DNA from: Spirochaetia bacterium UBA6919
GTDB taxonomy: Bacteria > Spirochaetota > UBA6919
NCBI GenBank assembly: GCA_002450905.1
Contig: DKAT01000071.1
Span: 1-32,928 of the forward strand
Direction of reading: 5' to 3'
DNA: 32,928 nt
Part shown: positions 16,036-24,188 of the stretch, in pieces
How the letters are laid out: the number at the start of each line of letters is the position of its first letter
Numbering within the stretch: position 1 is the stretch's first letter
Program-made: the position numbers and the translations under genes
The notes under the pieces: generated by a model
Database searches by the model: none
Told to the model about the DNA's origin: nothing
What the model saw: the letters and a program-made list of their open reading frames with translations, nothing else

Positions 16036-17403
16036 ATGGATAATGCAATCAATCGATTAACAGAATTGAATCATCAATATGTTTGGCACCCATTTACCCA
16101 GATGAAAGACTGGATCAGTGAGATACCTCTTTTCATTGAACGGGGAGAAGGAAATTGGTTAATAGATACCGATGGGAAACGATATTTGGACGGGGTTTCA
16201 TCCTTGTGGGCAAATATCCATGGACATGTGAGACCTGAGATTAATCAGGCAATTGTGGATCAGCTTCACAAAATATCTCATACGACAATGCTTGGTCTAA
16301 CTAATGTTCCTGCTACGGAATTAGCTAAAATGCTTGTCCAGATTGCACCTGGTCGTTTGAATAAGGTATTTTACTCAGATAATGGTGCTACATCAGTGGA
16401 AATTGCGTTAAAGATGGCGTATCAATATTGGCAACAAAAAGATCATCCCATCCCTTCAAAAAAATCCTTTATCAAACTAAAAGAATCTTATCATGGGGAT
16501 ACTATTGGTTCTGTGAGTCTGGGAGGAATTGAACTCTTTCACAAAGTATATTCCCCACTTCTCTTTGATACTTATGACATCCCTACGCCATTTTATTATC
16601 ACTCAAAATATAATACAGAAAAGGAGTGTAGCGAATATTCCTTGAAAATATTAAGATCTACTCTTGAAAAGAACCATGATAATATTGCAGGACTTTTTAT
16701 AGAACCCTATATTCAAGGTGCTGCAGGAATGATAGTTTTTCCAGATGGATATATGAAAGGAGTACAGGCTCTTTGCAAAGAGTTTAATATATTATTCATA
16801 GTGGATGAGGTCGCAACAGGTTTTGGAAGAACAGGACGAATGTTTGCCTGCGATGAAGACCATCTTGAACCAGATATTATGACTGTAGCAAAGGGTATTA
16901 CAGGGGGATATCTCCCATTAGCAGCTACTTTAACCACAGATGAAATTTATAATGCTTTTCTGGGAGAATATCTTGATTATAAAACATTCTTTCATGGTCA
17001 TACCTATACAGGAAATCCCCTTGCATGTGCTTCTGCAATTGCATCCCTTAAATTATTTGAAAAGGATAAAACGATTGAAAGTCTTAAGGAGAAAATAATA
17101 TATTTATCCAATTGTTTAAAACCTCTTTTGGAGCAGGATTATATAGGGGATATACGTCAGAAAGGAATGATGGTGGGTATTGAAATCGTTTCTGATAAAA
17201 AGAGTAAGAATTCTTTTCCCGCTGAAATAAGGATAGGACATAGGATTTGTATGGAAGCACGAAACCATGAGGTCATTATTCGTCCTTTGGGTGATGTGAT
17301 TGTATTAATGCCACCCCTCTCTATCACTATTGATGAGATTAAACATCTTATAACTGCTGTTAGATATTCTATTGAACAAATAACCCGGAGATATGGACAA
17401 TGA
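16036..17403 (+). CDS. bioA: Adenosylmethionine-8-amino-7-oxononanoate aminotransferase
   Basis: BioA converts KAPA to DAPA in biotin synthesis, using S-adenosylmethionine (or lysine in some bacteria) as amino donor and PLP as cofactor. The 455-residue class III aminotransferase has the BioA hallmark WHPFTQM (17-23), the cofactor aspartate in VDEVATGFGRTG (D257) and the Schiff-base lysine K286 in AKGITGGYLPLA. HTYTGNPLACA follows. The stop overlaps the bioD start by four bases (ATGA), so the genes are translationally coupled. bioF and bioB are not in the window. A palindrome upstream may be the operator. Confidence 0.95.
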   Translation: MDNAINRLTELNHQYVWHPFTQMKDWISEIPLFIERGEGNWLIDTDGKRYLDGVSSLWANIHGHVRPEINQAIVDQLHKISHTTMLGLTNVPATELAKMLVQIAPGRLNKVFYSDNGATSVEIALKMAYQYWQQKDHPIPSKKSFIKLKESYHGDTIGSVSLGGIELFHKVYSPLLFDTYDIPTPFYYHSKYNTEKECSEYSLKILRSTLEKNHDNIAGLFIEPYIQGAAGMIVFPDGYMKGVQALCKEFNILFIVDEVATGFGRTGRMFACDEDHLEPDIMTVAKGITGGYLPLAATLTTDEIYNAFLGEYLDYKTFFHGHTYTGNPLACASAIASLKLFEKDKTIESLKEKIIYLSNCLKPLLEQDYIGDIRQKGMMVGIEIVSDKKSKNSFPAEIRIGHRICMEARNHEVIIRPLGDVIVLMPPLSITIDEIKHLITAVRYSIEQITRRYGQ

Positions 17404-18074
17404 AAGGGCTTTTTATTACAGGCACAGATACCGGTGTTGGTAAAACTATTGTTAGTTTTGGAATTGCTCTTTGTCTGAAGGAAATGGGTATAGATGTGGG
17501 CATATTAAAACCCATTGAAACAGGTTGTTATCCAATCCCTGAAGATGCAGTATTTTATAAAGAGAGATTGAAACTTAAATCAAGTCTTGAAGAGATAGCA
17601 CCGTTACAGTTCAGTCTGCCACTTGCCCCTACTCTTGCGGCTGAGAAAGATGAAATGTCAATTTCTATTACACCTATCATAAACCAATTTTCAAAACTTA
17701 TCAAGGAAAGCGAAATTGTACTGGTTGAAGGTGCAGGTGGACTTATGGTACCCATTCAGGGAAACTTTTATATGGCTCACCTTGCTGTATTGCTAGGAAT
17801 TCCTATTGTTCTAGTCATTGGAAATAAATTGGGAGCAATTAATCATACTTTACTATCCGTAAACTATTGTAACCAATTAGAATTACCTATACAAGCAGTT
17901 ATCCTGAACAATATTAGACCAGAGAAAGGTCTTGCAGAACAGTTAAATGCAAAAGAAATACAACGGTTAATTGGTCATATTCCACTTTATGAAACACAGT
18001 ATATAAATAATTTGTCCAATGATTTATTAATCTATAAACAATTTAAAGATATAACTCAACAGCTGATATCATGA
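17400..18074 (+). CDS. bioD: ATP-dependent dethiobiotin synthetase
   Basis: BioD closes the ureido ring of dethiobiotin from DAPA, CO2 and ATP. The 224-residue protein has the family P-loop GTDTGVGKT (7-15), the KPIETGC substrate segment and EGAGGLMVPI. Its size matches E. coli BioD (about 225). It overlaps bioA by four bases at its start, and its stop overlaps the start of the PAP2 gene in the same ATGA manner, so three proteins are made from one coupled message. Confidence 0.96.
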   Translation: MKGLFITGTDTGVGKTIVSFGIALCLKEMGIDVGILKPIETGCYPIPEDAVFYKERLKLKSSLEEIAPLQFSLPLAPTLAAEKDEMSISITPIINQFSKLIKESEIVLVEGAGGLMVPIQGNFYMAHLAVLLGIPIVLVIGNKLGAINHTLLSVNYCNQLELPIQAVILNNIRPEKGLAEQLNAKEIQRLIGHIPLYETQYINNLSNDLLIYKQFKDITQQLIS

Positions 18075-18895
18075 TGAAACAAGGAATTCTCTTAATACTA
18101 TGTATAATCTTACTATTAAATAAAGCCTATTCTTTTCATAATAAATCTTCAATTCAATATGATAAAGGGATTGAGATTGCTGAATGGTCTTCTACTGTTG
18201 TTTTAGCTGGGTTCGGTACTTATTTCTCATTTTCAAAACCCAAGTGGTTCTCTGAACCTAATTTATCATCCCCCAGAACTGACTTACCCATAGCAGAAGA
18301 ATCCTTCCCTGATTGGGGCTTCTATATTGCCGGGCCACTACTTCTATCAGGAATATTATTCCTTCCGAACAATGATGGATGGCTTAATGATACAACCTAT
18401 ATTAATACCAAAGGTTTTATCGAGGCATGGTCGCTGACTTTGTTTACCACTCAGATGATAAAACAATCCGTAGGACGAAAACGACCAGATTATAATCAAA
18501 GGGTAGTCAAAAATTACAATATTGCTGATGGATTCTATTCCTTCTGGTCTGGGCATGCTGCCAGTTCCTTTTGTATTGCAACTTATAGTAGTTTATATAT
18601 TCTTGAACATCTTGGAGTCTGGAATGATTCCTTTCATGCAACAATTAAAATAGTGTCCTCATTGCTTCTCTTAGCAGGGGCAAGCTGGATTTCATATACC
18701 CGTGTAGAAAACAATCGTCATTTTCAATCTGATGTCCTTGTCGGGGGTATAGTGGGATCACTGACCGCCATGATTATCTATGCCATCCAAAATGAGTGGT
18801 TCTTCAAAAGATATACTCATCATTCACTCAACAGTGATAAGGCCTTCCATATTTCTATTCTCCCAAACAATGCGACGTTAACCTATGAATTTTAA
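18071..18895 (+). CDS. PAP2-family membrane phosphatase
   Basis: A 274-residue type 2 phosphatidic acid phosphatase-like protein with an N-terminal signal (1-21). All three PAP2 motifs are recognisable: K131 with R138-P139 (KQSVGRKRP), WSGH (159-162, where the family usually has PSGH) and R211 with H217 and D221 (TRVENNRHFQSD). Hydrophobic segments are near 84-98, 192-208 and 222-240. The active site should face the periplasm. It could act on undecaprenyl pyrophosphate, lipid A phosphates or phosphatidates. Its four-base overlap with bioD is strict translational coupling, odd for this function. Confidence 0.9.
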   Translation: MMKQGILLILCIILLLNKAYSFHNKSSIQYDKGIEIAEWSSTVVLAGFGTYFSFSKPKWFSEPNLSSPRTDLPIAEESFPDWGFYIAGPLLLSGILFLPNNDGWLNDTTYINTKGFIEAWSLTLFTTQMIKQSVGRKRPDYNQRVVKNYNIADGFYSFWSGHAASSFCIATYSSLYILEHLGVWNDSFHATIKIVSSLLLLAGASWISYTRVENNRHFQSDVLVGGIVGSLTAMIIYAIQNEWFFKRYTHHSLNSDKAFHISILPNNATLTYEF

Positions 18896-18981
18896 TGCCA
18901 CAGGTCATTTTGATATATTATTGTTATGAATGCAGAGAATATTGTGTTATCTTTTACTGAAAGTATTTGAAGGAGAATGCC

Positions 18982-19608
18982 ATGAGAAGAATATCATCAG
19001 TATTATTTATTTTGATTATAATATTCATCAACTCCGCCAGTCATGCGAATTTGTATATATCACAAAAATGGCTTTCAAAATGGGGATACGAATATTCAAT
19101 TGAACAACTCAAATCAATAGAAGTACTTGAATTCTGGAGGCAACCAATCACCGACATCACATCGGTAAAATATCTCATCACCTTAAGATCTCTTAAAATA
19201 GGTAAAGCACAACTCAAGGATATCACTTCTGTAAGATTTCTTAAGAATCTTGAAATACTTAGTTTAGCTATGACAAAAGTATCTGATTTAACTCCTATAA
19301 AAGATCTAAGAAAGTTAAGATCTTTTATAATATGGAGGACAGAAGTTTCAGACTTATCTCCTTTAAAAGACATAAGGAGTTTACGCTTCATAAATGCTGG
19401 TGAAACAAAGATAAAAGATGTTACGGCTTTAAGTTCACTCAATAATTTGGAGATTTTAGATATCCGAAAAACCCAGGTAAGGAATATCACCTCACTGACA
19501 AATCTTAAAAAATTAAAACTCTTAATTCTACCTAAATCAGTGAAAGATCAGGTAAAATGGATTAAAAATACTCTCCCAAAATGTATAATTCTTATAGATA
19601 GAGGATAA
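18982..19608 (+). CDS. Secreted leucine-rich-repeat protein
   Basis: A 208-residue protein with a signal peptide (1-22, cleavage after SHA) and six consecutive repeats of exactly 22 residues (47-68, 69-90, 91-112, 113-134, 135-156, 157-178). Each has a strand, a variable face and a [ILV][KST]D[ILV][ST]xLxxLxxL-type turn, as in internalin or SDS22-like LRRs. A short C-terminal cap follows. GAAGGAG six bases before the ATG at 18982 fixes the start; the TTG at 18967 is inside that site's vicinity and unlikely. Such proteins bind other proteins at the cell surface or in the periplasm; the partner is unknown. It is monocistronic. Confidence 0.85.
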   Translation: MRRISSVLFILIIIFINSASHANLYISQKWLSKWGYEYSIEQLKSIEVLEFWRQPITDITSVKYLITLRSLKIGKAQLKDITSVRFLKNLEILSLAMTKVSDLTPIKDLRKLRSFIIWRTEVSDLSPLKDIRSLRFINAGETKIKDVTALSSLNNLEILDIRKTQVRNITSLTNLKKLKLLILPKSVKDQVKWIKNTLPKCIILIDRG

Positions 19609-19736
19609 AGTTTCGAATCATAACGAGTAGTCAAATCATATTGATAACTTACTATTTTGGTATTGTGATCTGAGAATGTGGATTTTTTGGATGAATCGAT
19701 TTAGTGACTTAAAAAAATATAGAATTAAGCAATCAC

Positions 19737-19771
19737 TTTTCCCATGATTTTCCCATGTTTCTCCCATGAAT
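19737..19771. repeat. Short tandem repeat containing TCCCATG
   Basis: Three near-copies of an 11-base unit, TTTTCCCATGA, TTTTCCCATG and TTTCTCCCATGA, lie in the 244-bp convergent gap between the LRR gene and argJ. No coding role; possibly slippage. Confidence 0.5.
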
Positions 19772-19852
19772 GAAGTGCTTGATGTTTGGTTATTATTTCT
19801 TAGTAAATATATTATGAGTACATTTTTTTATAAAAATTGAAAAACTAAGTGA

Positions 19853-21049
19853 TTATGATCTATATTCTCCGTTTATCTTGACATATTGATAAGATAGGTC
19901 GCATGTATACATAATTTTCTCTGCTGAACCAAGATTTAAATTAATTTCAAGATAGAGGTCTTTATTCTTCATATAATAATTGGCATCGTCATTAAGGAAA
20001 TCTGTTCTTACGCCATGCCTTACCAGATGAATATTCCCCAATGTAATATCAATCTTAGTTTCATCCACTTCACAACCTGATGCTCCTACAGCATAAATAA
20101 ATCGTCCCCAGTTGGCATCCTCTCCAAAGAACGCGGTTTTAACCAAGAGAGAATTAGCTATATGAGAAGCACATTTCCAGGCATCTAGTTTATCTAATGC
20201 TCCTTTCACATGGATGGTAATAAATTTGGTAGCCCCCTCCCCATCTCTCACAATTGCTTTTGATAAGTTTAAGGCAATCTCTTTTAGAGCTTTACAAAAT
20301 GAGATATAATTTTCATCTTCAGAACTAATGATAGGATTCCCTGCTTCCCCATTTGATAAAAGAATAACACTATCATTAGTACTCTGATCTCCATCTACAC
20401 TGATAGAATTAAAACTTTCTTCAACAACATCGCTAAGAGCCTTTTGTAGCAATTCTTTTGATATTGAAATATCAGTGACAATAAACCCCAGCATTGTTGC
20501 CATGTTTGGAAAAATCATACCAGCACCCTTTGCAGTTCCAAGGATATGTATATTCTTTCCATCAATGAGAATTTCCTTACTAATAATCTTAGGATTCGTA
20601 TCAGTAGTGAAAATTGCATTCATAAAATTATATGGATTATTGTCATTCTTTAAAGCTGTTTGACATAACCCGGTAACCCCATTTCTGAGCTTATCCATAG
20701 GTAGATACTCACCGATTACACCAGTTGAAAGTGATAAGAAAGATTTGTCATCAATTTTTAATTCTCTTTCTGCAAGATTGGTAATTTCATAAGCATTATC
20801 AATGCCTATATTGCCAGTGAAGGAGTTTGCATTGCCACTATTAACGATCAGTCCATGAATAGAAGTGTTTAAGCGTTGTTTACAGAGTTTTACAGGGGCT
20901 GCCTGAATTTTATTTTTAGTAAATACCCCTGCATAATGGCATGGGGATTTAGAATATATAATTCCCATATCCATACGGTTATTTTTTTTTATCCCCGCAC
21001 TCAAACCATTCAGGATGAATCCTTTTGGGGTTGTTAAATTATTGCTCAT
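19853..21049 (-). CDS. argJ: Glutamate N-acetyltransferase / ornithine acetyltransferase
   Basis: ArgJ recycles the acetyl group from N-acetylornithine to glutamate in arginine synthesis and, in bifunctional forms, also uses acetyl-CoA. The precursor is 398 residues and self-cleaves into two chains. The cleavage motif is KGAGMIFPNMATMLGF, with the nucleophile T185 after A184. HTKN-type N-terminal sequence (GVFTKNKIQAAPV), the VNSGNANSFTG segment and the closing VKINGEYRS are typical. No other arg gene is nearby. A small membrane protein gene lies 16 bases upstream on the same strand. Confidence 0.96.
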   Translation of the reverse strand: MSNNLTTPKGFILNGLSAGIKKNNRMDMGIIYSKSPCHYAGVFTKNKIQAAPVKLCKQRLNTSIHGLIVNSGNANSFTGNIGIDNAYEITNLAERELKIDDKSFLSLSTGVIGEYLPMDKLRNGVTGLCQTALKNDNNPYNFMNAIFTTDTNPKIISKEILIDGKNIHILGTAKGAGMIFPNMATMLGFIVTDISISKELLQKALSDVVEESFNSISVDGDQSTNDSVILLSNGEAGNPIISSEDENYISFCKALKEIALNLSKAIVRDGEGATKFITIHVKGALDKLDAWKCASHIANSLLVKTAFFGEDANWGRFIYAVGASGCEVDETKIDITLGNIHLVRHGVRTDFLNDDANYYMKNKDLYLEINLNLGSAEKIMYTCDLSYQYVKINGEYRS

Positions 21050-21065
21050 ATAACTCCAGTTAGTC

Positions 21066-21383
21066 TTAGACTTTGTTTTGAGACTTTGATATCCCCATTA
21101 GCTCCATCTTATATTGTAAGCGGGCTTCTTCTTGTGTTTTATACTCAACTTGTTCAATGGATCCGATTTTATGTATTATTCCCCAAAAAAACAATCCTAT
21201 ACCAATCCATGCTGTAATCCCAGGAATAAACAATAAAAGAGGATCATCACCGTAACGAACGACACGAAATCCAATGGGACAGATTAAACAAGCCGATAAA
21301 AACATCATGAAATAAGAGGTAAATATTATATATTCTGACATATAATTATTTATTAAGTAAGTAATATTTTTTATCCAATCCAT
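21066..21383 (-). CDS. Small two-helix membrane protein of unknown function
   Basis: A 105-residue protein with two predicted membrane helices (about 17-38 and 49-71), a loop with RVVRYGDDP between them, and a charged C-terminal tail (EQVEYKTQEEARLQYKMEL) likely in the cytoplasm. It is 16 bases upstream of argJ and co-oriented, so probably in the same transcript, although no link to arginine synthesis is apparent. The start might instead be Met15. I recognise no family. Confidence 0.6.
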   Translation of the reverse strand: MDWIKNITYLINNYMSEYIIFTSYFMMFLSACLICPIGFRVVRYGDDPLLLFIPGITAWIGIGLFFWGIIHKIGSIEQVEYKTQEEARLQYKMELMGISKSQNKV

Positions 21384-21634
21384 ATATTATTCCAAGAGTA
21401 TAATAATTCTATGAAGATTTCATCCGATTGACTTGTTATAATCAAGATGTTAGATGAATTTGTAATATTAATATTTATTATGCTTCCAATTTAAATAAAG
21501 ATAAGTAAGATATTATTAAATACCAAGTAAATCTTGTAATTAATTTTAATTATAAATGATATTGACACTTAATATAGTAAAATAGTCATATTAAGTTAAT
21601 TTATTAGTAATTCATACTTTTTTTTAAAAATAAC
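21384..21634. other. AT-rich divergent intergenic region
   Basis: This lies between the small membrane protein and the rpsT promoter. It contains another TTGACA (near 21563) without a good -10 box at 17 bases, and no ORF, hairpin or RNA gene I can support. Confidence 0.4.
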
Positions 21635-21663
21635 TTGACATATTAGGATGACTTTTATATTAT
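21635..21663 (+). promoter_or_regulatory. Strong sigma-70 promoter of rpsT
   Basis: A perfect -35 box TTGACA (21635-21640), a 17-base spacer and TATTAT (21658-21663), placing the start near 21670 and giving a leader of about 30 bases to the GTG of rpsT. Confidence 0.75.
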
Positions 21664-21701
21664 AGAGTGTATTAAATTTATATATTAAAGGAGTAAATTA
21701 A

Positions 21702-21968
21702 GTGGCACATTCTAAATCTGCCTTAAAACGTGTTCGGCAAAATGAAAGTCGTCGTTTTCGAAATCGTAGTATAAGATCAGCGGTTAAGACAGGATATAAA
21801 AAAGTTTTAACTTCTATTGAAAGCAATAATAAAGATGAAATTCAGGAAAATTATCGCAAATTTGTTTCTCTTTTGGATAGAGCTGTCAAAAAAAATGTTT
21901 TTCATAAGAATTTTGCGGCCAGAAAGAAATCCAATTTAAGTAAAAAAATTAACACAATTTTAAAATAA
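21702..21968 (+). CDS. rpsT: 30S ribosomal protein S20, GTG start
   Basis: S20 is a primary 16S rRNA-binding protein. The 88-residue basic protein has the standard opening AHSKSALKRVRQNE and the helical body with FVSLLDRAVKKNVFHKNFAARKKS. It starts with GTG, preceded by AAAGGAG, and sits under a near-consensus promoter. S20 genes often use weak starts so that S20 can limit its own translation, as with UUG in E. coli. It is followed 11 bases later by the HU gene. Confidence 0.97.
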   Translation: MAHSKSALKRVRQNESRRFRNRSIRSAVKTGYKKVLTSIESNNKDEIQENYRKFVSLLDRAVKKNVFHKNFAARKKSNLSKKINTILK

Positions 21969-21979
21969 GGAGTAATATT

Positions 21980-22258
21980 TTGACTAAAGCAGAAATAATT
22001 GAAGTTATTAGTGAAAATGTAAATATAACCAAAAAGGATATTGGTATTATTATTGATAAGTTTTTTGAGAAAGTAAAACATGGTATAAGTAATAACGAGC
22101 ATATTGAATTAAGAGGTTTTGGAACTTTTGGAACTAAAGAACGCAAGGCTCGAATTGCAAGAAATCCTAAGACTAACGAAAAAATTAATGTACCAGAACA
22201 TAGAGTTCCATACTTTAAGGCAGGAAAGGAACTTAAAGGTATGGTTACAAAAAAATAA
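21980..22258 (+). CDS. HU/IHF-family DNA-binding protein, TTG start
   Basis: A 92-residue nucleoid protein. It has the dimer helices (TKAEIIEVISENVNITKKDI), the signature GFGTFGTKERKARIARNPKT with the beta-arm arginines and proline, and the KAGKELKG C-terminal helix. The start is TTG at 21980, with AAGGAGT six bases upstream; there is no earlier ATG in frame. It is probably co-transcribed with rpsT. HU versus IHF cannot be told apart reliably by eye. Confidence 0.95.
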   Translation: MTKAEIIEVISENVNITKKDIGIIIDKFFEKVKHGISNNEHIELRGFGTFGTKERKARIARNPKTNEKINVPEHRVPYFKAGKELKGMVTKK

Positions 22259-22290
22259 ATTATTTTAATTAAAATATGAATCTTTATGTT

Positions 22291-22311
22291 ACCCTTCGTG
22301 AATCGGAGGGT
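22291..22311. terminator. Stable hairpin between convergent genes
   Basis: ACCCTTCG (22291-22298) pairs with CGGAGGGT (22304-22311) with one G-U pair and a 5-base loop. This is the most GC-rich stem in the window, between the HU gene and the convergent secreted-protein gene. No clean T-run follows on either strand, so it may work with Rho or as a 3'-end stabiliser. Confidence 0.55.
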
Positions 22312-22326
22312 GATGTATATAAAAAA

Positions 22327-23448
22327 TTATTTAACAATGATATAAAGCTTGCCGTTTCTTATGTTTTCCATGGTTTTTTTATTTAAAAATAGTTTTTGAG
22401 TATCTTCTTTATTCAAAATGATATCGCTATTAAATTCACCCTTAATTTTATCAGCTAGAATATAAAGCGGATTTTTTCCTACTTTTTCAATTTTAAAATA
22501 TATATATCCATCTTTTGTTATTGTTACAAAATGGGCGTTGGGTCTTTTTTTTAATTTAACCATATCCTTGGACAAAATTAATTTATCATTACTATCATAA
22601 ATCGTTGGAAATAAGGATGATATAAAATTAATTTCCTTTTCTGATTGCTGGGATTGCTCGTAAAGTTCTAAAATAGAATTTTTATATAGAGAATCTTTTG
22701 GAGCTAGTGCTATAAAATCATCTCGTTCTTCAATGGACATGACCCCATGATAAGTTAGTGACTTCTTTTGCCTATCATAATTTATTCTATCTCTATATTT
22801 TAGTGGGAATAGTAAACCTTTTGGAAGATTTTCAAGATATTCTTTGGTCTTCATAATAAATTTAAATGAATATCTCAGATCAATAATAATTGAGGAATAG
22901 GTGATGGGCTCTCTGGGAGTATCATCATTTAAATATTTTGGAATATCTTCTTCATTATCATCTAAGCGGTAAATCAGGTCGCTTAATGAGCCTTTGCCGT
23001 ACAGAGGATATTTAACTACCGATTCAATTTCAGCAGGATTTAGATATACCGATGGAAGAAGGATAATATTTTTTTCAAATTCTTCAAGGAATATTGTTTT
23101 GAACATGGAGTTGGTTTCGAAATAGTCCTTAACTTTTTGTGAGGAATCAATTTTTACTTCTAATAGAGTGTTCAGGAGATTTTGCTTTGCTAATTGCATC
23201 AATTCATCCATGATTTCGTGCCGTCCTGAATTGCTTTTCAATTTCTCGCTAAGATTTGTGATACCTTTATTGATGAGTTCGGCAGTGGTCGATTTTGCTA
23301 TGACATAGCCTTCTGTCCAATTGACTGTACCAGCATTGTATTTTTCCAAAGAATCATAAGATGAATAGATAAAAAATGGGTTTCTTTCGAGAGTATAACC
23401 AATGGCTGTAAATAGAATTATTATAATTAGTATTAATGATTTCTTCAT
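22327..23448 (-). CDS. Secreted LPP20-like protein of unknown function
   Basis: A 373-residue protein with an N-terminal signal sequence (1-19). Residues 38-160 follow the pattern of LPP20/FlgT-N-like domains: GTVNWTEGYVIAKS, then a long helix ending in NLLNTLLEVKIDSSQKVKDY, then a strand with VVKYPLYGKGSLSDLI. The next domain, from YSSIIIDLRYSFKF (184-197), aligns in style with the YxGLIIDARG domain that often follows in envelope proteins, but the usual glycine is lost. The start has AAAGGAG upstream, inside the end of trpF, only four bases after its stop. The role is unknown, probably in the periplasm. Confidence 0.7.
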   Translation of the reverse strand: MKKSLILIIIILFTAIGYTLERNPFFIYSSYDSLEKYNAGTVNWTEGYVIAKSTTAELINKGITNLSEKLKSNSGRHEIMDELMQLAKQNLLNTLLEVKIDSSQKVKDYFETNSMFKTIFLEEFEKNIILLPSVYLNPAEIESVVKYPLYGKGSLSDLIYRLDDNEEDIPKYLNDDTPREPITYSSIIIDLRYSFKFIMKTKEYLENLPKGLLFPLKYRDRINYDRQKKSLTYHGVMSIEERDDFIALAPKDSLYKNSILELYEQSQQSEKEINFISSLFPTIYDSNDKLILSKDMVKLKKRPNAHFVTITKDGYIYFKIEKVGKNPLYILADKIKGEFNSDIILNKEDTQKLFLNKKTMENIRNGKLYIIVK

Positions 23449-23452
23449 ATTG

Positions 23453-24073
23453 TTATTCTCCTTTCCTGATCAACTGGATGAAATCTGTTAATTTTTTGTG
23501 ATCCTTTATTCCTGGGGACTTTTCTACACCTGATGCGACATCCACCCCATAGGGATTGGTTGTTTGGATAGCGGATAGTATGTTCAATGGATTCAATCCT
23601 CCAGCTAAAATAATATTTATATTGGATTTAATTTTTTTAATGATATCCCAATTAAATGTTTTCCCCGATCCTCCCCCTTCCTTAGAAGAAGTATCTAAAA
23701 GAAATGTATTTAGTTTAGAATAATTTTTTAAAATTTCAATACTCTCATCGGAAGAAATGGAAATGACTTTTAGAATATTATAAGGTTTAAATTTTAGACA
23801 AAAATCTTCGGGTTCGTCCCCGTGAAATTGTAATGTATCAATAGGGAGGCTGGATAAGATTTCTCTTATTTGACTTTCCTCAAAATTACAAATCACTGCT
23901 ACTTTATTGACAAATGGTGGTAGTTTATCTAAAATATCCTTAGCTTGGGGGATTGTTACCTGTCTTGAGCTTTTACAGAAAATAAATCCAAGGGCATCTG
24001 CTCCCAGAGATGTTGCTAACTGAGCATCTTCAATATTTGTAATTCCACATATTTTGATTCTGACGTACGACAT
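23453..24073 (-). CDS. trpF: Phosphoribosylanthranilate isomerase
   Basis: TrpF carries out the Amadori rearrangement of phosphoribosylanthranilate in tryptophan synthesis. The 206-residue TIM barrel has the general base C9 (KICGIT), the general acid D127 (LLDTSS), the QFHGDE strand and the phosphate loops LAGGLN and VDVASGVE. It is complete and stands apart from any other trp gene; the next gene downstream encodes a secreted protein of unknown function. The start ATG has no strong ribosome site. Confidence 0.96.
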   Translation of the reverse strand: MSYVRIKICGITNIEDAQLATSLGADALGFIFCKSSRQVTIPQAKDILDKLPPFVNKVAVICNFEESQIREILSSLPIDTLQFHGDEPEDFCLKFKPYNILKVISISSDESIEILKNYSKLNTFLLDTSSKEGGGSGKTFNWDIIKKIKSNINIILAGGLNPLNILSAIQTTNPYGVDVASGVEKSPGIKDHKKLTDFIQLIRKGE

Positions 24074-24131
24074 AAATTGACTTATCGGTGAATTAAGTTA
24101 TTTTTCTTGAGTATTATTGAGATGTTTTCTA

Positions 24132-24160
24132 TTGACCAATTGGGATAAATTAGTTAAACT
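24132..24160 (+). promoter_or_regulatory. Putative metH promoter
   Basis: TTGACC (24132-24137), a 17-base spacer and TAAACT (24155-24160). A start near 24167 leaves only about 22 bases of leader, with AAGGGGA before the ATG, so there is no room for a riboswitch. Confidence 0.5.
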
Positions 24161-24188
24161 ATTTAGAATTGAAAATTAAGGGGATATT

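Noticed and set aside
19041..19490. 149-codon reverse frame across the LRR gene
   Set aside because: Its length comes from the 66-bp repeats keeping the antisense frame open; the forward gene has a signal peptide and ribosome site.
19120..19515. CRISPR-like regular spacing
   Set aside because: The 66-bp period is protein-coding LRR repetition with diverged DNA, not identical repeats with unique spacers.
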